Source of the DNA: Caballeronia jiangsuensis
GTDB taxonomy: Bacteria; Pseudomonadota; Gammaproteobacteria; Burkholderiales; Burkholderiaceae
Direction of reading: 5' to 3'
NCBI GenBank assembly: GCA_000648925.1
Contig: JFHF01000001.1
Span: 434,001-498,000 of the forward strand
DNA: 64,000 bases
Under the pieces are notes generated by a model that was not told where the DNA came from, did not search any database, and saw only the letters and a list, made by a program, of their open reading frames with translations. The position numbers and the translations under genes are program-made. How positions within the stretch are numbered: the first letter of the stretch is position 1; every line of letters begins with the position of its first letter. Below are positions 49,966 to 61,190 of the stretch, one piece after another.

Positions 49966-51248
49966 ACGACGCGCTGAAGGCCACACTCGCGCCTGCCCTG
50001 AAGAGCTGGATCGAATCCGCGAACGATCCTGCAAGCGACTTCCCGATCCAGAACCTGCCGTTCGGCATTTTCAGCGACGCGGTGCGCGCGCAGCCGCGTG
50101 CGGGCGTCGCGATCGGCGACTGGATCGTCGATCTGGCCGCGCTCGAACGGGCGAACCTCCTCGATGCGCAAGGCACGTTCGACAAACCGCGTCTGAACGA
50201 CTTCATCGCGCTCGGACGCGAGACATGGCGCGACGTCCGTATCGCGCTGTCCGCCTTGCTCGCGCAGGGCAACGCGACATTGCGCGACGACGAAGCGCTG
50301 CGCCGCCACGCGCTCGTGCCGCGCGCCGGCGCGACGCTGCATCTGCCGGTGGAGATTCCGGGCTACACGGATTTCTATTCGTCGAAGGAGCACGCGACCA
50401 ACGTCGGCTCGATGTTCCGCGATCCGAAGAACGCGCTGTTGCCGAACTGGTCGGAGATGCCGATCGGCTACAACGGGCGCGCGTCGTCGGTGGTCGTGAG
50501 CGGCGCGCCGGTGCGCCGGCCGAATGGACAGATCAAGCTGCCGAACGAGGATCGCCCGGTCTACGGCGCGTGCCGCAAGCTGGATATCGAGCTGGAGACG
50601 GGCTTCATCATCGGTCGTGGCAATGCGCTCGGCGAGCCGATCGCGTGCGAGGATGCAGAGGCGCATATCTTCGGCATGGTGCTGCTGAACGACTGGAGCG
50701 CGCGCGATATCCAGCAATGGGAATACGTGCCGCTCGGCCCGTTCAATTCGAAGGGATTCGCGACGACCATCTCGCCGTGGATCGTCACGCTCGATGCGCT
50801 GGAGCCGTTCCGCACCGCGACGCCTGCGCAGGAGCCGCAGCCGCTCGCGTATCTGCGTCATGAAGGCGATCATGCGTTCGACATCGAACTGGAAGTGACG
50901 CTGCGGGCCGAAGGCGTGCAAAAGCCGACGATTCTTTCGCGCACCAACTTCCGGCTGATGTACTGGTCGATGGCGCAGCAACTCGCGCATCACACGGTCG
51001 GCGGGTGCAATACGCGCGTGGGCGATCTGATGGGCTCCGGGACGATCAGCGGGCCGACGCCCGAGTCGTGCGGCAGCCTGCTCGAAAGTACCTGGAACGG
51101 GCAGCGGCCCGTGAAGCTGGAAGACGGCGGTGAGCGCGTGTTTTTGCAGGACGGCGATGAAGTTATCTTGCGAGGGTGGGGGCAGGGGGAGGGATATCGG
51201 ATTGGGTTTGGCGACTGCGCCGGGCAGGTTTTGGCAGCGCGGGGTTGA
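49962..51248 (+). CDS. fahA: Fumarylacetoacetase
   Basis: 428 aa. Last step of homogentisate catabolism: fumarylacetoacetate to fumarate and acetoacetate. N-terminal SH3-like part ([14 protein letters not shown]), then the catalytic domain with [59 protein letters not shown] and [12 protein letters not shown]. Maleylacetoacetate isomerase is not adjacent and must lie elsewhere. Repeat copy 4 begins 8 bases after the stop. Confidence 0.96.
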   Translation: MNDALKATLAPALKSWIESANDPASDFPIQNLPFGIFSDAVRAQPRAGVAIGDWIVDLAALERANLLDAQGTFDKPRLNDFIALGRETWRDVRIALSALLAQGNATLRDDEALRRHALVPRAGATLHLPVEIPGYTDFYSSKEHATNVGSMFRDPKNALLPNWSEMPIGYNGRASSVVVSGAPVRRPNGQIKLPNEDRPVYGACRKLDIELETGFIIGRGNALGEPIACEDAEAHIFGMVLLNDWSARDIQQWEYVPLGPFNSKGFATTISPWIVTLDALEPFRTATPAQEPQPLAYLRHEGDHAFDIELEVTLRAEGVQKPTILSRTNFRLMYWSMAQQLAHHTVGGCNTRVGDLMGSGTISGPTPESCGSLLESTWNGQRPVKLEDGGERVFLQDGDEVILRGWGQGEGYRIGFGDCAGQVLAARG

Positions 51249-51256
51249 GGTTTTTT

Positions 51257-51867
51257 TTCGCCGGATCCCGATTTCGCGGTGGTCTATTAGCACTGCCCCT
51301 CCCCGGGGCGGGGGTCACTTTCTTTGCTGCTGCAAAGAAAGTAACCAAAGAAAGCAGCTCGTTCAGGCCCGCGGTCACACGCACGTTGGCCATGCTTGCC
51401 AGCCGTCGATGGCCCTCGCCTAAGTGTCGCCCTCGAAGGACCAACCGGGCTTGGCTCGCGCACGGTCTGCCGCACCAAATGTTTGAGGGCGCTGGTTCAG
51501 CACGAAATGGTTCCGGCACAGCGCTACGCGCTGCCGTTGGGCATGCGAGGGAAACCGAAGAGGGAGCGCGCGCACGCACCCGATTGACCCATCGGCCGCG
51601 AAGCGGGCCGGAGCTATTTGGTGCTGAACCAGTGACGCAAAACATTTGGTGCGGCAGACCGTGCGCGATCCAAGCCCCGCGAGACCTTCGAGGGCACTCG
51701 CTACAGCCGGGCCATTAGGCCAATCGTCTGTGCCGCGGCCGGTGTGAAGTGCTTAGGCTGGGGATAGCTGTTTCTTTGGTTACTTTCTTTGCAGCAGCAA
51801 AGAAAGTGACTGCCGCCCCGCACAGGGGCAGAGCCAATAGACCAACACGAAACCGGGATCCGGCGAA
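51257..51867. repeat. Long intergenic inverted-repeat element, copy 4 (611 bp)
   Basis: Same orientation as copies 1 and 3; outer ends TTCGCCGGATCCCG and CGGGATCCGGCGAA. Nested arms are especially clear: 51449-51485 pairs with 51638-51675 with one mismatch and one bulge, and CTGGTTCAGCAC (51492-51503) pairs with GTGCTGAACCAG (51621-51632). Lies between convergent fahA and an MFS gene, 30 bases from the MFS stop. Confidence 0.93.
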
Positions 51868-51897
51868 ACCCTTCGCATCCCATACCAAACCCAACCT

Positions 51898-53064
51898 CTA
51901 CCGCGAGAAACGAGCCGCCGCGCCGCGCCACTCCCACCAAACCGCCAACAGAAACGCGCCCGCGGCCACGGTCAACACACCAATCAACGCATCAGCGCCG
52001 ACGCGCTGCATCAGCGTCCCGGCGATCATCGGCCCCCCGAAGCTCGCCACGCTCCACGATGCGCCGACGATAGCCGTTGCCGACACGAGCATCGGACCGC
52101 GAAAGCGTTCGCCACACGCGACGATCGACAGCGTGTAAATGCTGCCCGCCGCCGCGCCGATCACAAAGAGCAGCGGCCAGCAAATCCACGGATGCGACAT
52201 CGCCCAAGGCAGCAGCGGCAAAAGCACAACCACAACGACGCCCGCGCCCGCATGCACCTTCGCGCGCCCGATGCGATCGGCGAGCCAGCCGATGGGAAAC
52301 TGCATCGTCGTGTCGCCCAACAAAATCGCCGATGCGAACAGCACGCCGACATCCTCGCCGATGCCGTGCGACATCGCGAAGAGCGGCATCAGCGAGAGCG
52401 CGAGCGTGTCGAAGAGGGCGAAAAAGCCCGTGCCGATCACGAGCGCCGGCATGCGCGGCAGCACCTGCCGCCAGTCGCCCTGTTCGTCGTCACCGCCGCC
52501 GGAAGCGAGCGACTGCGGCGCACCGCGTATCGACGCGAGCACGGGCAACGCCAGCAGAAAAATCGCGCCGCAGATCGCAAAGCGCATCGAATGCAGTCCG
52601 CCGATCACGCTGACGAGCACCGGGCCCGTCATCTGGAAGAGGGTGAAGTTGGTCGCGTAGATCGCGACGACGCGGCCGCGCGTCGAATCGTCGGCGAGTT
52701 GCGTGACCCACGCTTCGCCGATCGTGAAGAGCAGCATCAGCGCCGCGCCGCACAGAAAGCGCAGCACCGCCCAGAGCCACAGATCCACGGTGAACTGCAT
52801 CGCGATGGTCGAGAGCGCCGCGACGATCACCGTGCCGACAATCGTCTCGCGCGCGCCGCAACGCGCGGCGACGCGGCTCGCGAACGGCGCGACGGCGAGT
52901 CCGCCGCCCGCCTGCATCGCCGTCATCAGCCCGACGATGCAAGTGCCGTAGCCCGCCTGCACGAGCGCGAGCGCGGTCAACGGCAACGTCGCGCCGAGGC
53001 CGAGGCCGACCACCGCGACGCTCAGGATCAGCGCGAGAAAGTCACGCGAGAGGATGCCCTTCAT
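51898..53064 (-). CDS. MFS transporter (YcaD-like)
   Basis: 388 aa, twelve predicted transmembrane segments. N-half LALILSVAVVGLGLGATLPLT; the loop 2-3 region GGLAVAPFASRVAARCGARE and loop 8-9 GWLADRIGRAKVH are MFS signatures. Resembles UMF/YcaD-like drug or metabolite exporters; substrate unknown. 22 bases downstream of another MFS gene on the same strand. Confidence 0.85.
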   Translation of the reverse strand: MKGILSRDFLALILSVAVVGLGLGATLPLTALALVQAGYGTCIVGLMTAMQAGGGLAVAPFASRVAARCGARETIVGTVIVAALSTIAMQFTVDLWLWAVLRFLCGAALMLLFTIGEAWVTQLADDSTRGRVVAIYATNFTLFQMTGPVLVSVIGGLHSMRFAICGAIFLLALPVLASIRGAPQSLASGGGDDEQGDWRQVLPRMPALVIGTGFFALFDTLALSLMPLFAMSHGIGEDVGVLFASAILLGDTTMQFPIGWLADRIGRAKVHAGAGVVVVVLLPLLPWAMSHPWICWPLLFVIGAAAGSIYTLSIVACGERFRGPMLVSATAIVGASWSVASFGGPMIAGTLMQRVGADALIGVLTVAAGAFLLAVWWEWRGAAARFSR

Positions 53065-53086
53065 GCAGCGTGGCGCTCGCCGGAAA

Positions 53087-54259
53087 TCAGGCGGCCTGTC
53101 CGATCGAAAGACGGCGCGCGCGCTTGTCGAGCGTCGCCGACACCAGCGTGAGGCCGAACGCGCTCGCCGCCATCAGAATGCCGACCCACGGCAGCGACGT
53201 GAGCGGCGCGCCCGCGCTGATCACGCAGCCGCCGAGCCACGCGCCCGTCGCGTTGCCGAGATTGAACGCGCCCTGATTCAACGTCGATGCCAGATTGGGC
53301 GCATCGCTCGCGCGATTCACGATCAGCATCTGCAGCGGCGGAACGATCGCGAACGCGAGCACGCCCCAAAAGAAGATCGTGATCATCGCGGAAACGGGTT
53401 CGTGCATCGTGCCGGCGAAGATCGTCAGGATCGCGACGATCGCGAGCAGGAACGTCAGCAGCGAACGCAGCAGCTTCCAGTCCGCGAGCTTGCCGCCGAG
53501 CGTGCTGCCGACCGTGAGGCCGAGACCGAAGAGCAGCAGCACGTACGTGACCGCGTGCGGCGAAAAGCCGGTGACGTCTTCGAGAATCGGCGTGATATAC
53601 GTGAACACCGAGAACAGACTGGCCGACGCCAATACGCTGATGCCGAGGACCATCAGCACTTGCGGATTCTTGAGCACGTCGAATTCGCGCAGGATGCTGG
53701 TATCGCGCATTTCGATGTGCTTCGGCAGGCACACCGCGAGCGCGCCCGCCGCCGCAATGCCGATCAGCGTGACGACCCAGAACGTCGAGCGCCAGCCGGC
53801 AGCCTGGCCGAGCGCGGTGCCGAGCGGCACGCCGAGCACGTTGGCGAGCGTGAGTCCGGTGAACATCAGCGCGATGGCCTGCGCGCGGCGGTTCGGCGCG
53901 ACGAGATCGGCGGCGACCACCGAGCCGATGCCGAAGAACGCGCCGTGGCAAAACGCGGTGACGATGCGCGCGCCCATCAGCACCCAGTAATTCGGCGCCA
54001 GCGCGCACAGCAGATTGCCGACGATGAACACGCCGATCAAACTCATCAGCGCCTTCTTGCGCGGCATCTTGGCCGTGATCACCGCCAGAATCGGCGCGCC
54101 CACCGTGACGCCGAGCGCGTAGCCGGATACGAGCATGCCCGCCGCCGGGATCGTCACCGCGAGATCGCGCGCGACGTTGGGCAGCAGGCCCATGATGACG
54201 AATTCGGTCGTGCCGATGCCGAACGCGGCAATGGCGAGAGCGAAAAGAGGCAGAGGCAT
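53087..54259 (-). CDS. MFS transporter, DHA1 (AraJ/YdhP-like)
   Basis: 390 aa from ATG 54259 (MPLPLFALAIAAFGIGTTEF); the open frame continues upstream but the family begins here. FGIGTTEFVIMGLLPNVARD at the start, MGARIVTAFCHGAFFG and GVPLGTALGQAAGWRSTFW are typical of arabinose/drug efflux proteins of the DHA1 class. Likely exports small organic compounds. Upstream gene of a two-MFS unit. Confidence 0.88.
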   Translation of the reverse strand: MPLPLFALAIAAFGIGTTEFVIMGLLPNVARDLAVTIPAAGMLVSGYALGVTVGAPILAVITAKMPRKKALMSLIGVFIVGNLLCALAPNYWVLMGARIVTAFCHGAFFGIGSVVAADLVAPNRRAQAIALMFTGLTLANVLGVPLGTALGQAAGWRSTFWVVTLIGIAAAGALAVCLPKHIEMRDTSILREFDVLKNPQVLMVLGISVLASASLFSVFTYITPILEDVTGFSPHAVTYVLLLFGLGLTVGSTLGGKLADWKLLRSLLTFLLAIVAILTIFAGTMHEPVSAMITIFFWGVLAFAIVPPLQMLIVNRASDAPNLASTLNQGAFNLGNATGAWLGGCVISAGAPLTSLPWVGILMAASAFGLTLVSATLDKRARRLSIGQAA

Positions 54260-54570
54260 GGTGGAGGCGGACGAAGTGTCACGTCTGGGCGCATCGTCGG
54301 ATTGAGCGATGCAGGCGCCGAGGCGGAGTTGAAGGCTCGGATTGTACCGAAAGGTAATTTTCGATGCTGGTATAAACCCTGATAAGCGTCGGCCCGCAAC
54401 ACGCCGCGCCTGAACGGATATTCTTTTGCACGCGGCGACGGCGCATGGCTCTTGCCGATGCGACGCCGCCATGCGTCAGATGTTTCCGGTAACAGCCTCG
54501 CGGCCGCGCATTCCTTGCGCGTCGCGGACGCCGGAGAGTGTTGGAAAAACGCTGCAACTATCGAACGAAA
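54260..54570. other. Divergent intergenic region
   Basis: 311 bases between the MFS gene and the exported-protein gene. Contains a short symmetry TACC-GAAA-GGTA near 54346. No RNA gene or convincing ORF. Confidence 0.35.
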
Positions 54571-55014
54571 ATGTCACCGACAAAAATCTGTATCCGCCTC
54601 GCGCTCGCATCCACGATGCTCCTCGGCGCACTCGCGCACGCCCAGAGCGATGCCGCCGGCCCCATCGCCACGCAGGCGGGTGCGCTGCATTTCCTGCGCG
54701 ACGAATCCGGCATGGCCGCGCTCATCGACACCCAGGTGTTCGATCGCTTCGACGCGAAGCGCATCGCGCATTTCGATGAAACCTCCGGCGCGAGCGACAC
54801 CGTCACGCGCATGCTCGTGCAATCCGACACCGGCCCGGTGCTCTACGATTTCCGCTGCAATCCGCCGCTCGTGCAGCGCGTGAGTCAGCGCATGACGGTG
54901 AGGCGCGTGTTCTGGCAGGGCGAGGAAGTGGTGATGCAGTCGAATCTCGGCTGGTTCGGCTTCCAGCGCGGCAAGCTCACGAAGCTGCAATCGTCGACGA
55001 CGATCTATCACTGA
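54571..55014 (+). CDS. Small exported protein of unknown function
   Basis: 147 aa from ATG 54571; signal peptide with cleavage after AHA (LALASTMLLGALAHA). Mature part has one cysteine (DFRCNPP) and ends in GWFGFQRGKLTKLQSSTTIYH. No family recognised. Its 3' end overlaps the convergent PdeM gene by 38 bases. Confidence 0.7.
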   Translation: MSPTKICIRLALASTMLLGALAHAQSDAAGPIATQAGALHFLRDESGMAALIDTQVFDRFDAKRIAHFDETSGASDTVTRMLVQSDTGPVLYDFRCNPPLVQRVSQRMTVRRVFWQGEEVVMQSNLGWFGFQRGKLTKLQSSTTIYH

Positions 55015-55660
55015 CCGGAAACACGCGCTCGCCGGCGATCACGTACAGCGCTTCGGCGCGCACTTCGCCGTTCACCTCGAAGCCGCCCGTGAACGCGCCG
55101 AACGCGGGCAGCACGCCCGCGCGCGCACCGAAGCGAAAGCAGGGCAGACGCACGCTGTCGACGCGCGTCGCGAGCCGGTAGACCGGGTGTTCGTGTCCGG
55201 CGAGCGCGTAGGCGCCATCGACCGTCTGCGGGTGATGGCAAAGCGCCCACGGCCCGAGCACGTGTGGTTCCTTCACGACATCGACGCCGAACAGGGCGGG
55301 CAGCGCGCCCGCGTGTTTGTCGTGATTGCCTTCGACCAGCACGAGTTCCAGCGCGCGATGTCGTGCGCGCCACGCGGCCAGCGCGTCGAGCGTTTCGTCC
55401 GCGTGCGATTCCCGCGCGTGCAGCAGATCGCCGAGAAACACGATCGATTCCGGCCGATGCGCCGCGACGAGCGCATCGAGCCGCGCGAGGCTCTCGCCGG
55501 TCGTGCCGACGGGCACCGGAATGCCGCGCGCGCGGAACACGGCGTCCTTGCCGAAATGCGCATCGGCGATGAAGAGCGTGTTCAGACGCGGATCGAAGGC
55601 CGCGCGATCCGCGCAGAGCACGAGCGCGTGGCCGTTGATGTCGATGGTCAGTGCTTCCAT
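54977..55660 (-). CDS. pdeM: Ligase-associated DNA damage response endonuclease PdeM
   Basis: 227 aa calcineurin-type metallophosphoesterase. Metal motifs: FIADAHFGKD (Asp33, His35), FLGDLLHARE, EGNHDKH and the final AGHEHP. It starts directly after the helicase stop (TAAATG), the last gene of the exonuclease-ligase-helicase-PdeM operon. Predicted nuclease in a DNA break repair system. Overlap with the convergent gene is at its 3' end only. Confidence 0.9.
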   Translation of the reverse strand: MEALTIDINGHALVLCADRAAFDPRLNTLFIADAHFGKDAVFRARGIPVPVGTTGESLARLDALVAAHRPESIVFLGDLLHARESHADETLDALAAWRARHRALELVLVEGNHDKHAGALPALFGVDVVKEPHVLGPWALCHHPQTVDGAYALAGHEHPVYRLATRVDSVRLPCFRFGARAGVLPAFGAFTGGFEVNGEVRAEALYVIAGERVFPVSDRSSSTIAAS

Positions 55661-58279
55661 TTAAGCTTTCGCCGCCTTCTCCAGATCCGCGAGCATGCGC
55701 TCGACGCGATCCGACAGCTTCTCCGTGCTCACCTTTTCCCGCAAGCGCGCGACGATCAGCGGGAACGCAAAGGGCGTCGGCTTCTTCGGGTGCATGAGCG
55801 CGAGGCGGCTTTCGCTCATGCGCTGCAACGCCGCGCGGATGCGGCCCAGTTCCAGTTCCTGCAGCATCACTTCCTGATCGGCCTGCGCGAGCAGCAGATT
55901 GTCGCTGTCGTGCTTGCGGAAGACCTCGTAGAACAGTCCGCTCGACGCCTGCAACTGGCGCGCGCTTTTCTGCTGTCCCGGATGGCCCTGATAAATCAGC
56001 CCCGACACACGCGCGATTTCCCGAAAACGCCGTGCAGACAGTTCGGATGCGTTCAGACTCGCCAGAATGTCGTGCTCCAGATTCTCCGGCGAAAAGAGGC
56101 CGTCCGCGATGAGCGTCTCCCAGTCGAACGGCCGTGCCGACAGCAGTTCGAAGCCGTAGTCGTTCATCGAAATGGAGAAGGTGCCAGGCTGATCGCGTGA
56201 AGCTCGCCAGCCGAGCAGCGATCCCAGACCGATATGCGCCATGCGCCCCGCGAACGGGTAGCAGAAAAAGTGATGACCTTCGCGCGAGCGCACCAGTTCG
56301 ACGACCAGCACGCCCGGCCCCGGCAGCGCGGACCACTTCGCCTGCAGATCGAGCAGCGGCCTGACGGCGCGCATTTCGGGCTCGTCGTAGATACCGTCGT
56401 TGGCGCGCGCGAGCATCACGAGCGCGGCGTCCGCGAGTTCGGACGAGAGCGGCATCTTGCTGCCGGCCCATTGCGGCATCGCGCCGCGCGATGAGCTCGC
56501 GCGCTTCACGTAGGCGGTCATGTCGCGCACGCGCACGAGTTCGAGCGCGCGTCCGCCGAAGGTGAAGACGTCGCCGGGTTTCAGACGCGAGATGAACGAT
56601 TCCTCCATCGCGCCGATGCGCCCGCCCGTCATATACGCCACGTTGATGGTCGCGTTCGCGACGATCGTCCCGACGTTGTTGCGATGCCGGCGCACGAGAT
56701 CCTCGCGCGGCACGCGATACACGCCGTCATCGCCCTTCACGACGCGATGAAAGTCCGGATACGCCCCGAGCGATGCGCCGCCGCGCTCGACGAACGTGAG
56801 CGCCCAGTCGAACTCGCGCTCCGTCAGATCGCGATACGCATACGCGGTGCGGACTTCGTCGAGCATCGCGGCGGGCGTGAAGCCGCCGCCGATCGCCACG
56901 GTCACGAGATGCTGCACGAGCACGTCGAGCGGTTTCAGCGGCATGTCGCGGCCTTCGATGCGGCGTTCCTCGATCGCCCAGCGCGCCGCCGCTGCCTCGA
57001 CGAGTTCGAGCGCATGCGTCGGCACGATCGTCACGCGCGACACGCGGCCCGGCGCGTGGCCGGAGCGTCCCGCGCGCTGCATGAGCCGCGCGACGCCCTT
57101 CGGCGAGCCGATCTGGAACACGCGATCGACCGGCAGAAAATCGACGCCCAGATCGAGACTCGACGTGCACACGACCGCCTTCAGTTGCCCGTTCTTCAGG
57201 CCGAGTTCGACCCAGTCGCGCACCTCCTTGTCGAGCGAACCGTGATGCAGCGCGAGCAGGCCGGCCCATTCCGGCCGCAATTCGAGCAGCGCGCGATACC
57301 AGATTTCCGATTGCGAGCGCGTGTTGGTGAAGACGAGCGAGCTTTGCGCATGATCGATTTCATCGGCGACGGGCCCGACTTGCCGCACGCCGAGATGCCC
57401 GCCCCACGGAAAGCGCTCGATGGTCTCCGGAATCAGCGTATCGACGACGAGCGTCTTCGGCTGCGCGCCGCGCACGATCACGCGCGGCGTCTTCACGGGA
57501 TGCAGCAGCGCATCGTGCGCGAGGGCGAGATTGCCGAGCGTCGCGGACAAGCCCCAGATCTGCAATTCCGGCCGCCAGCGCGCGAGCCGCGCGATCGCGA
57601 GTTGCGTCTGCGTGCCGCGTTTGTTGCCGAGCAACTCGTGCCATTCATCGACGACGATCATGCGCAGGTGCTTCAGTTCCTCCTGCGCATTGGCGCGCGT
57701 CAGCATCAGCGTGAGGCTTTCGGGCGTCGTCACGAGCGCGGAGGGCATGCGCCGACTCTGGCGCGCGCGTTCCGTCGATGACGTGTCGCCGGTGCGCAGT
57801 CCGACCGTCCACGGCACGGACAGCGCAGTCACCGCGCCTTGCAGCGCGCGGGCGCTGTCGGCGGCGAGCGCGCGCATCGGCGTGATCCAGAGCACGGTCA
57901 GCGGCGCGGGCAGCGCGTTCGGTTTCAGCGGCGCGTGGGCATAGGCGGCGAGCGCGCCGAGCCACACGGCCCAGGTCTTGCCCGCGCCGGTCGTCGCGTG
58001 AAGCAGGCCGCTCGCGCCGCGTGCGATCTCGCGCCACGCCGCGCGCTGAAACTCGAAGGGCTGCCAGCCGCGCGCGTCGAACCAGCGCGCGATGCGTTCA
58101 TCGATCGGCGTCGCGGCCTGCGTCGCGTCGTAGGCGAAGGGCGCGGGCGTGAACGAATCGGCGGCTGCATCGAGCTTCGCCTGCGCCGCACGCGTGCGCG
58201 GAATGCGGCGGGGACGCGGCGCGCGCCGCCTTTCCTTCTCCTTGTCCTTGTCCTTGTCCGATGGCTCCGGCGCGCTCAT
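55661..58279 (-). CDS. Ligase-associated DEXH-box helicase (Lhr-like)
   Basis: 872 aa from ATG 58279, overlapping the ligase stop by ATGA. After a charged, Lys/Arg-rich N-terminal extension (residues 1-35) comes a superfamily-2 core: Q-region [14 protein letters not shown], motif I ATTGAGKT (95-102), motif II VVDEWHE, motif [11 protein letters not shown], motif [13 protein letters not shown]. The C-terminal Lhr winged-helix part follows. It unwinds nucleic acid in the ligase-associated repair system. Confidence 0.93.
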   Translation of the reverse strand: MSAPEPSDKDKDKEKERRRAPRPRRIPRTRAAQAKLDAAADSFTPAPFAYDATQAATPIDERIARWFDARGWQPFEFQRAAWREIARGASGLLHATTGAGKTWAVWLGALAAYAHAPLKPNALPAPLTVLWITPMRALAADSARALQGAVTALSVPWTVGLRTGDTSSTERARQSRRMPSALVTTPESLTLMLTRANAQEELKHLRMIVVDEWHELLGNKRGTQTQLAIARLARWRPELQIWGLSATLGNLALAHDALLHPVKTPRVIVRGAQPKTLVVDTLIPETIERFPWGGHLGVRQVGPVADEIDHAQSSLVFTNTRSQSEIWYRALLELRPEWAGLLALHHGSLDKEVRDWVELGLKNGQLKAVVCTSSLDLGVDFLPVDRVFQIGSPKGVARLMQRAGRSGHAPGRVSRVTIVPTHALELVEAAAARWAIEERRIEGRDMPLKPLDVLVQHLVTVAIGGGFTPAAMLDEVRTAYAYRDLTEREFDWALTFVERGGASLGAYPDFHRVVKGDDGVYRVPREDLVRRHRNNVGTIVANATINVAYMTGGRIGAMEESFISRLKPGDVFTFGGRALELVRVRDMTAYVKRASSSRGAMPQWAGSKMPLSSELADAALVMLARANDGIYDEPEMRAVRPLLDLQAKWSALPGPGVLVVELVRSREGHHFFCYPFAGRMAHIGLGSLLGWRASRDQPGTFSISMNDYGFELLSARPFDWETLIADGLFSPENLEHDILASLNASELSARRFREIARVSGLIYQGHPGQQKSARQLQASSGLFYEVFRKHDSDNLLLAQADQEVMLQELELGRIRAALQRMSESRLALMHPKKPTPFAFPLIVARLREKVSTEKLSDRVERMLADLEKAAKA

Positions 58280-59931
58280 GCCGTCGCCTCGTTCAGAAAG
58301 CCCTTGAGCATGTCGAGGGTATCGGCGTCCTCGATCTTCTTGTCGGTGCGCCAGCGCAACATGCGCGGAAAGCGCACCGCGATGCCCGACTTGTGCCGCG
58401 GGCTCGCCTGGATGCCTTCGAAGCCGATCTCGAAGACGAGCGTCGGCGTGACGCTGCGCACCGGCCCGAACTTCTCGATGGTCGTCTTGCGCACGATCGC
58501 ATCGACCTGGCGCATTTCTTCGTCGGTGAGTCCGGAATAGGCCTTCGCGAACGGGACGAGCGTGCGCGTGCCGTCGGCTTCGTCCCAGACGGCGAAGGTG
58601 AAATCCGTGTAGAGACTCGCGCGCCGTCCGTGGCCGCGTTGTGCGTAGAGCAGCACGGCATCGATCGCATACGGATCGATCTTCCACTTCCACCACGTAC
58701 CCGACGCCTTCGTGCGCCCGACGCCGTACATCGACGCGCGCTCCTTCAGCATCAATCCTTCGACGCCGCGCGCACGGCTTTCGTCGCGCAACGCGCCGAG
58801 CGCTTCCCAGTCCGATGCGACGACCATCGGCGAAACGCGCAGCACATCGACCGCGAGCGACGACGCGAGCGCATCCAGGCGTGCGCGTCGTTCGTGCAGC
58901 GGCGCCGTGCGCAGGTCGCGGCCATCGGCTTCGAGCAGATCGTAGGCGAGGAGTGCGGCGGGCGAATCGGCGAGCACCTTTTTGGTGAGCGACTTGCGCG
59001 TGATGCGAGGCTGCAGGCGCGCGAACGGCAGCGGCGCGTTCGCGCCCGGCTCCCACGCGAGAATCTCGCCGTCGATCACGGTGCCGTCGGGGAGCGCGGC
59101 GCCGAGCGATGCGAGTTCGGGAAAGCGCTCCGTGACGAGATCCTCGCCGCGCGACCAGATCCACACGCGGCCCGCGCGCTTCACGAGTTGCGCGCGTATG
59201 CCGTCCCATTTCCATTCGACGATCCAGTCGCCGGGCGAACCGAGCGTCGCCGGATCGGCTTGCAGAGGATGCGCGAGGAAGAACGGAAAGGGCAGGCCGA
59301 TATCGCTCTCGTGCGGCGTATCGACATCGTCGCCTTCGGCCGCCGGCGCGATCAGCCGCAGATATCGCGCCGCGTTTGGCGTCTGACGCGAATCGGTCCA
59401 GCCGACCATGCGTTGCGCGATGCGTTTGTGATCGACGCCCGCGACTTCGGCCAGCGCGCGCACGACGAGTTGCCGCGCGACGCCCACGCGAAAGCCGCCG
59501 CCGATCAGCTTCGTCAGCAGAAAGCGCTCGCTCCAGTTCAGCTCGTCCCAGTAGCTCAGCAGCCTGTCGCGCAACTCGGCCGGGTTTGCGCCGCGCAATG
59601 TCAGCACGCGTTCCTCGATCCACTGCGCAAGCCCGAGCGACGATTCGCCCGACGCAGGCGGCAGCACATGCGCGATGGTTTCGGCGAGATCGCCGACCGC
59701 CTGATAGGACTCCTCGAAAAGCCACTCCGGCAAGCCCGCGCGTTCGCGTGCGAATTCGACGAGCAGGCGCGTGGGCACCGACTGGCGCGGCTTGCCGCCC
59801 GCGAGGAAGTACGACGCCCACGCCGCATCTTCAGGCTGCGCGCCGGAGAAGTACGCGATCAGCGCTTCGAGCTTTTCGTTGGTCGATGTCGTCGCATCGA
59901 GCGCGGCGTAGAGCGTCGCGAAGCGCTTCAT
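58276..59931 (-). CDS. ATP-dependent DNA ligase
   Basis: 551 aa. Motif [11 protein letters not shown] with adenylation Lys241; [20 protein letters not shown] and WWKWKIDP are motifs III-V. An N-terminal DNA-binding domain precedes them. Seals nicks in double-stranded DNA using ATP, unlike the housekeeping NAD ligase. Overlaps both neighbours by four bases, so exonuclease, ligase and helicase are made together. Confidence 0.95.
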   Translation of the reverse strand: MKRFATLYAALDATTSTNEKLEALIAYFSGAQPEDAAWASYFLAGGKPRQSVPTRLLVEFARERAGLPEWLFEESYQAVGDLAETIAHVLPPASGESSLGLAQWIEERVLTLRGANPAELRDRLLSYWDELNWSERFLLTKLIGGGFRVGVARQLVVRALAEVAGVDHKRIAQRMVGWTDSRQTPNAARYLRLIAPAAEGDDVDTPHESDIGLPFPFFLAHPLQADPATLGSPGDWIVEWKWDGIRAQLVKRAGRVWIWSRGEDLVTERFPELASLGAALPDGTVIDGEILAWEPGANAPLPFARLQPRITRKSLTKKVLADSPAALLAYDLLEADGRDLRTAPLHERRARLDALASSLAVDVLRVSPMVVASDWEALGALRDESRARGVEGLMLKERASMYGVGRTKASGTWWKWKIDPYAIDAVLLYAQRGHGRRASLYTDFTFAVWDEADGTRTLVPFAKAYSGLTDEEMRQVDAIVRKTTIEKFGPVRSVTPTLVFEIGFEGIQASPRHKSGIAVRFPRMLRWRTDKKIEDADTLDMLKGFLNEATA

Positions 59932-60956
59932 GATGCCTCGGCGGTGTCGGCTTCGACGGCATCGTCGCCGTATTCGGTCTTGAACGCGCCCGCGTCCAGT
60001 CCCTGCTCGCAGAGCCAGCGCACCATCGGCTCGATCTGGCCGTGCGTGACGATCACGCGTTGCGCGCCCGTCGCACCGATCGCGAGTTGCAGGCCGGGCC
60101 AGTCGGCGTGATCCGAGAGCACGAAGCCGCGATCGACGCCCTTGCGCCGCCGCGTGCCGCGCAGGCGCATCCAGCCGGACGCGAAGGCGTCGCTGTAATC
60201 GCCGAAGCGGCGCATCCAGGTGCTGCCTTGCGCCGACGGCGGCGCGACGATCAGCGCGCCCTTGAACGCGGCCTTGTCCTTCGCGGCGATTTCGCTGACG
60301 AGGCGCGTCTGCGGCAGCGCGACGCCCGCCTGCGCGTAGGCGCGATTGAGCGGCTCGACCGCGCCGTGGCAGAAGATCGGGCCGATGGCCGCATCGACGC
60401 TCGCGAGCACGCGTTGCGCCTTGCCGAACGAATAGCAGAAGAGCACCGACGCGCGCCCCTGCGCCGCGTTGTGCCGCCACCATGAGTCGATGCCGTCGAA
60501 GACCTCGCGGGAGGGATCCCATCGGTAGATCGGCAAGCCGAAGGTCGATTCGGTGATGAACGTATCGCAGCGCACGGGCTCGAAAGGCGCGCAGGTCGGA
60601 TCGGGCTCGACCTTGTAATCGCCGGACGCCACCCACACGCGCCCCTTGTATTCGACGCGCACCTGCGCCGAGCCGAGCACGTGCCCCGCCGGATGCAGCG
60701 ACACGCGCACGCCGTTCACGTCGATCGCTTCGCCGTAGGCGAGGCCTTGCAGATCGATGCCCGGCAGCCTCGACAGCAATACGCCGACGCCCGCTTCGGC
60801 CGCGAGATAGTGCGCATGGCCGAAGCGCGCGTGATCCGCGTGCGCATGCGTGATGACCGCGCGTTCGACGGGCCGCCAAGGGTCGATATGGAAGTTGCCC
60901 GGCACACAGAAAAGACCTTCGGGCCGCGCGACGATGAGATCGGAAGAAGTGTCCAC
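59928..60956 (-). CDS. Ligase-associated exonuclease (metallo-beta-lactamase/beta-CASP fold)
   Basis: 342 aa. Metal site HAHADH (His37, His39, Asp41, His42), HPAGHVLGSAQV, SGDYKVEPDP and ITESTFGLPIYRW are hallmarks of the SNM1/CPSF-like DNA-exonuclease family found next to ATP-dependent ligases. First gene of the four-gene repair operon. Despite the fold name it has no link to the carbapenem locus. Confidence 0.92.
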   Translation of the reverse strand: MDTSSDLIVARPEGLFCVPGNFHIDPWRPVERAVITHAHADHARFGHAHYLAAEAGVGVLLSRLPGIDLQGLAYGEAIDVNGVRVSLHPAGHVLGSAQVRVEYKGRVWVASGDYKVEPDPTCAPFEPVRCDTFITESTFGLPIYRWDPSREVFDGIDSWWRHNAAQGRASVLFCYSFGKAQRVLASVDAAIGPIFCHGAVEPLNRAYAQAGVALPQTRLVSEIAAKDKAAFKGALIVAPPSAQGSTWMRRFGDYSDAFASGWMRLRGTRRRKGVDRGFVLSDHADWPGLQLAIGATGAQRVIVTHGQIEPMVRWLCEQGLDAGAFKTEYGDDAVEADTAEAS

Positions 60957-61190
60957 TGAATGTTGAGGGATGCGTGTGATGACAGCCGCGTGACATGCGT
61001 GCCGTCAGGCTACGCGGAGGTGTTCGATTCTGGCAACAAAAGCACGCCACGTGCCCGTCATGGCGCTTTCATGAATCGCGTCTAGGGTGTAAAAGTTGGT
61101 TTGACCCGGGCGTTTTGTTTAGCGACTCGTTCGGGCCGTTTGTTAGCGAAACACGCGCGCACGGGGCGCGCGCGCCGCGGTCTTCTTCAT

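Noticed and set aside
59928..60956. Metallo-beta-lactamase as carbapenem resistance
   Set aside because: The HxHxDH protein has the beta-CASP exonuclease features and is locked in an operon with DNA ligase and helicase; only the fold is shared.
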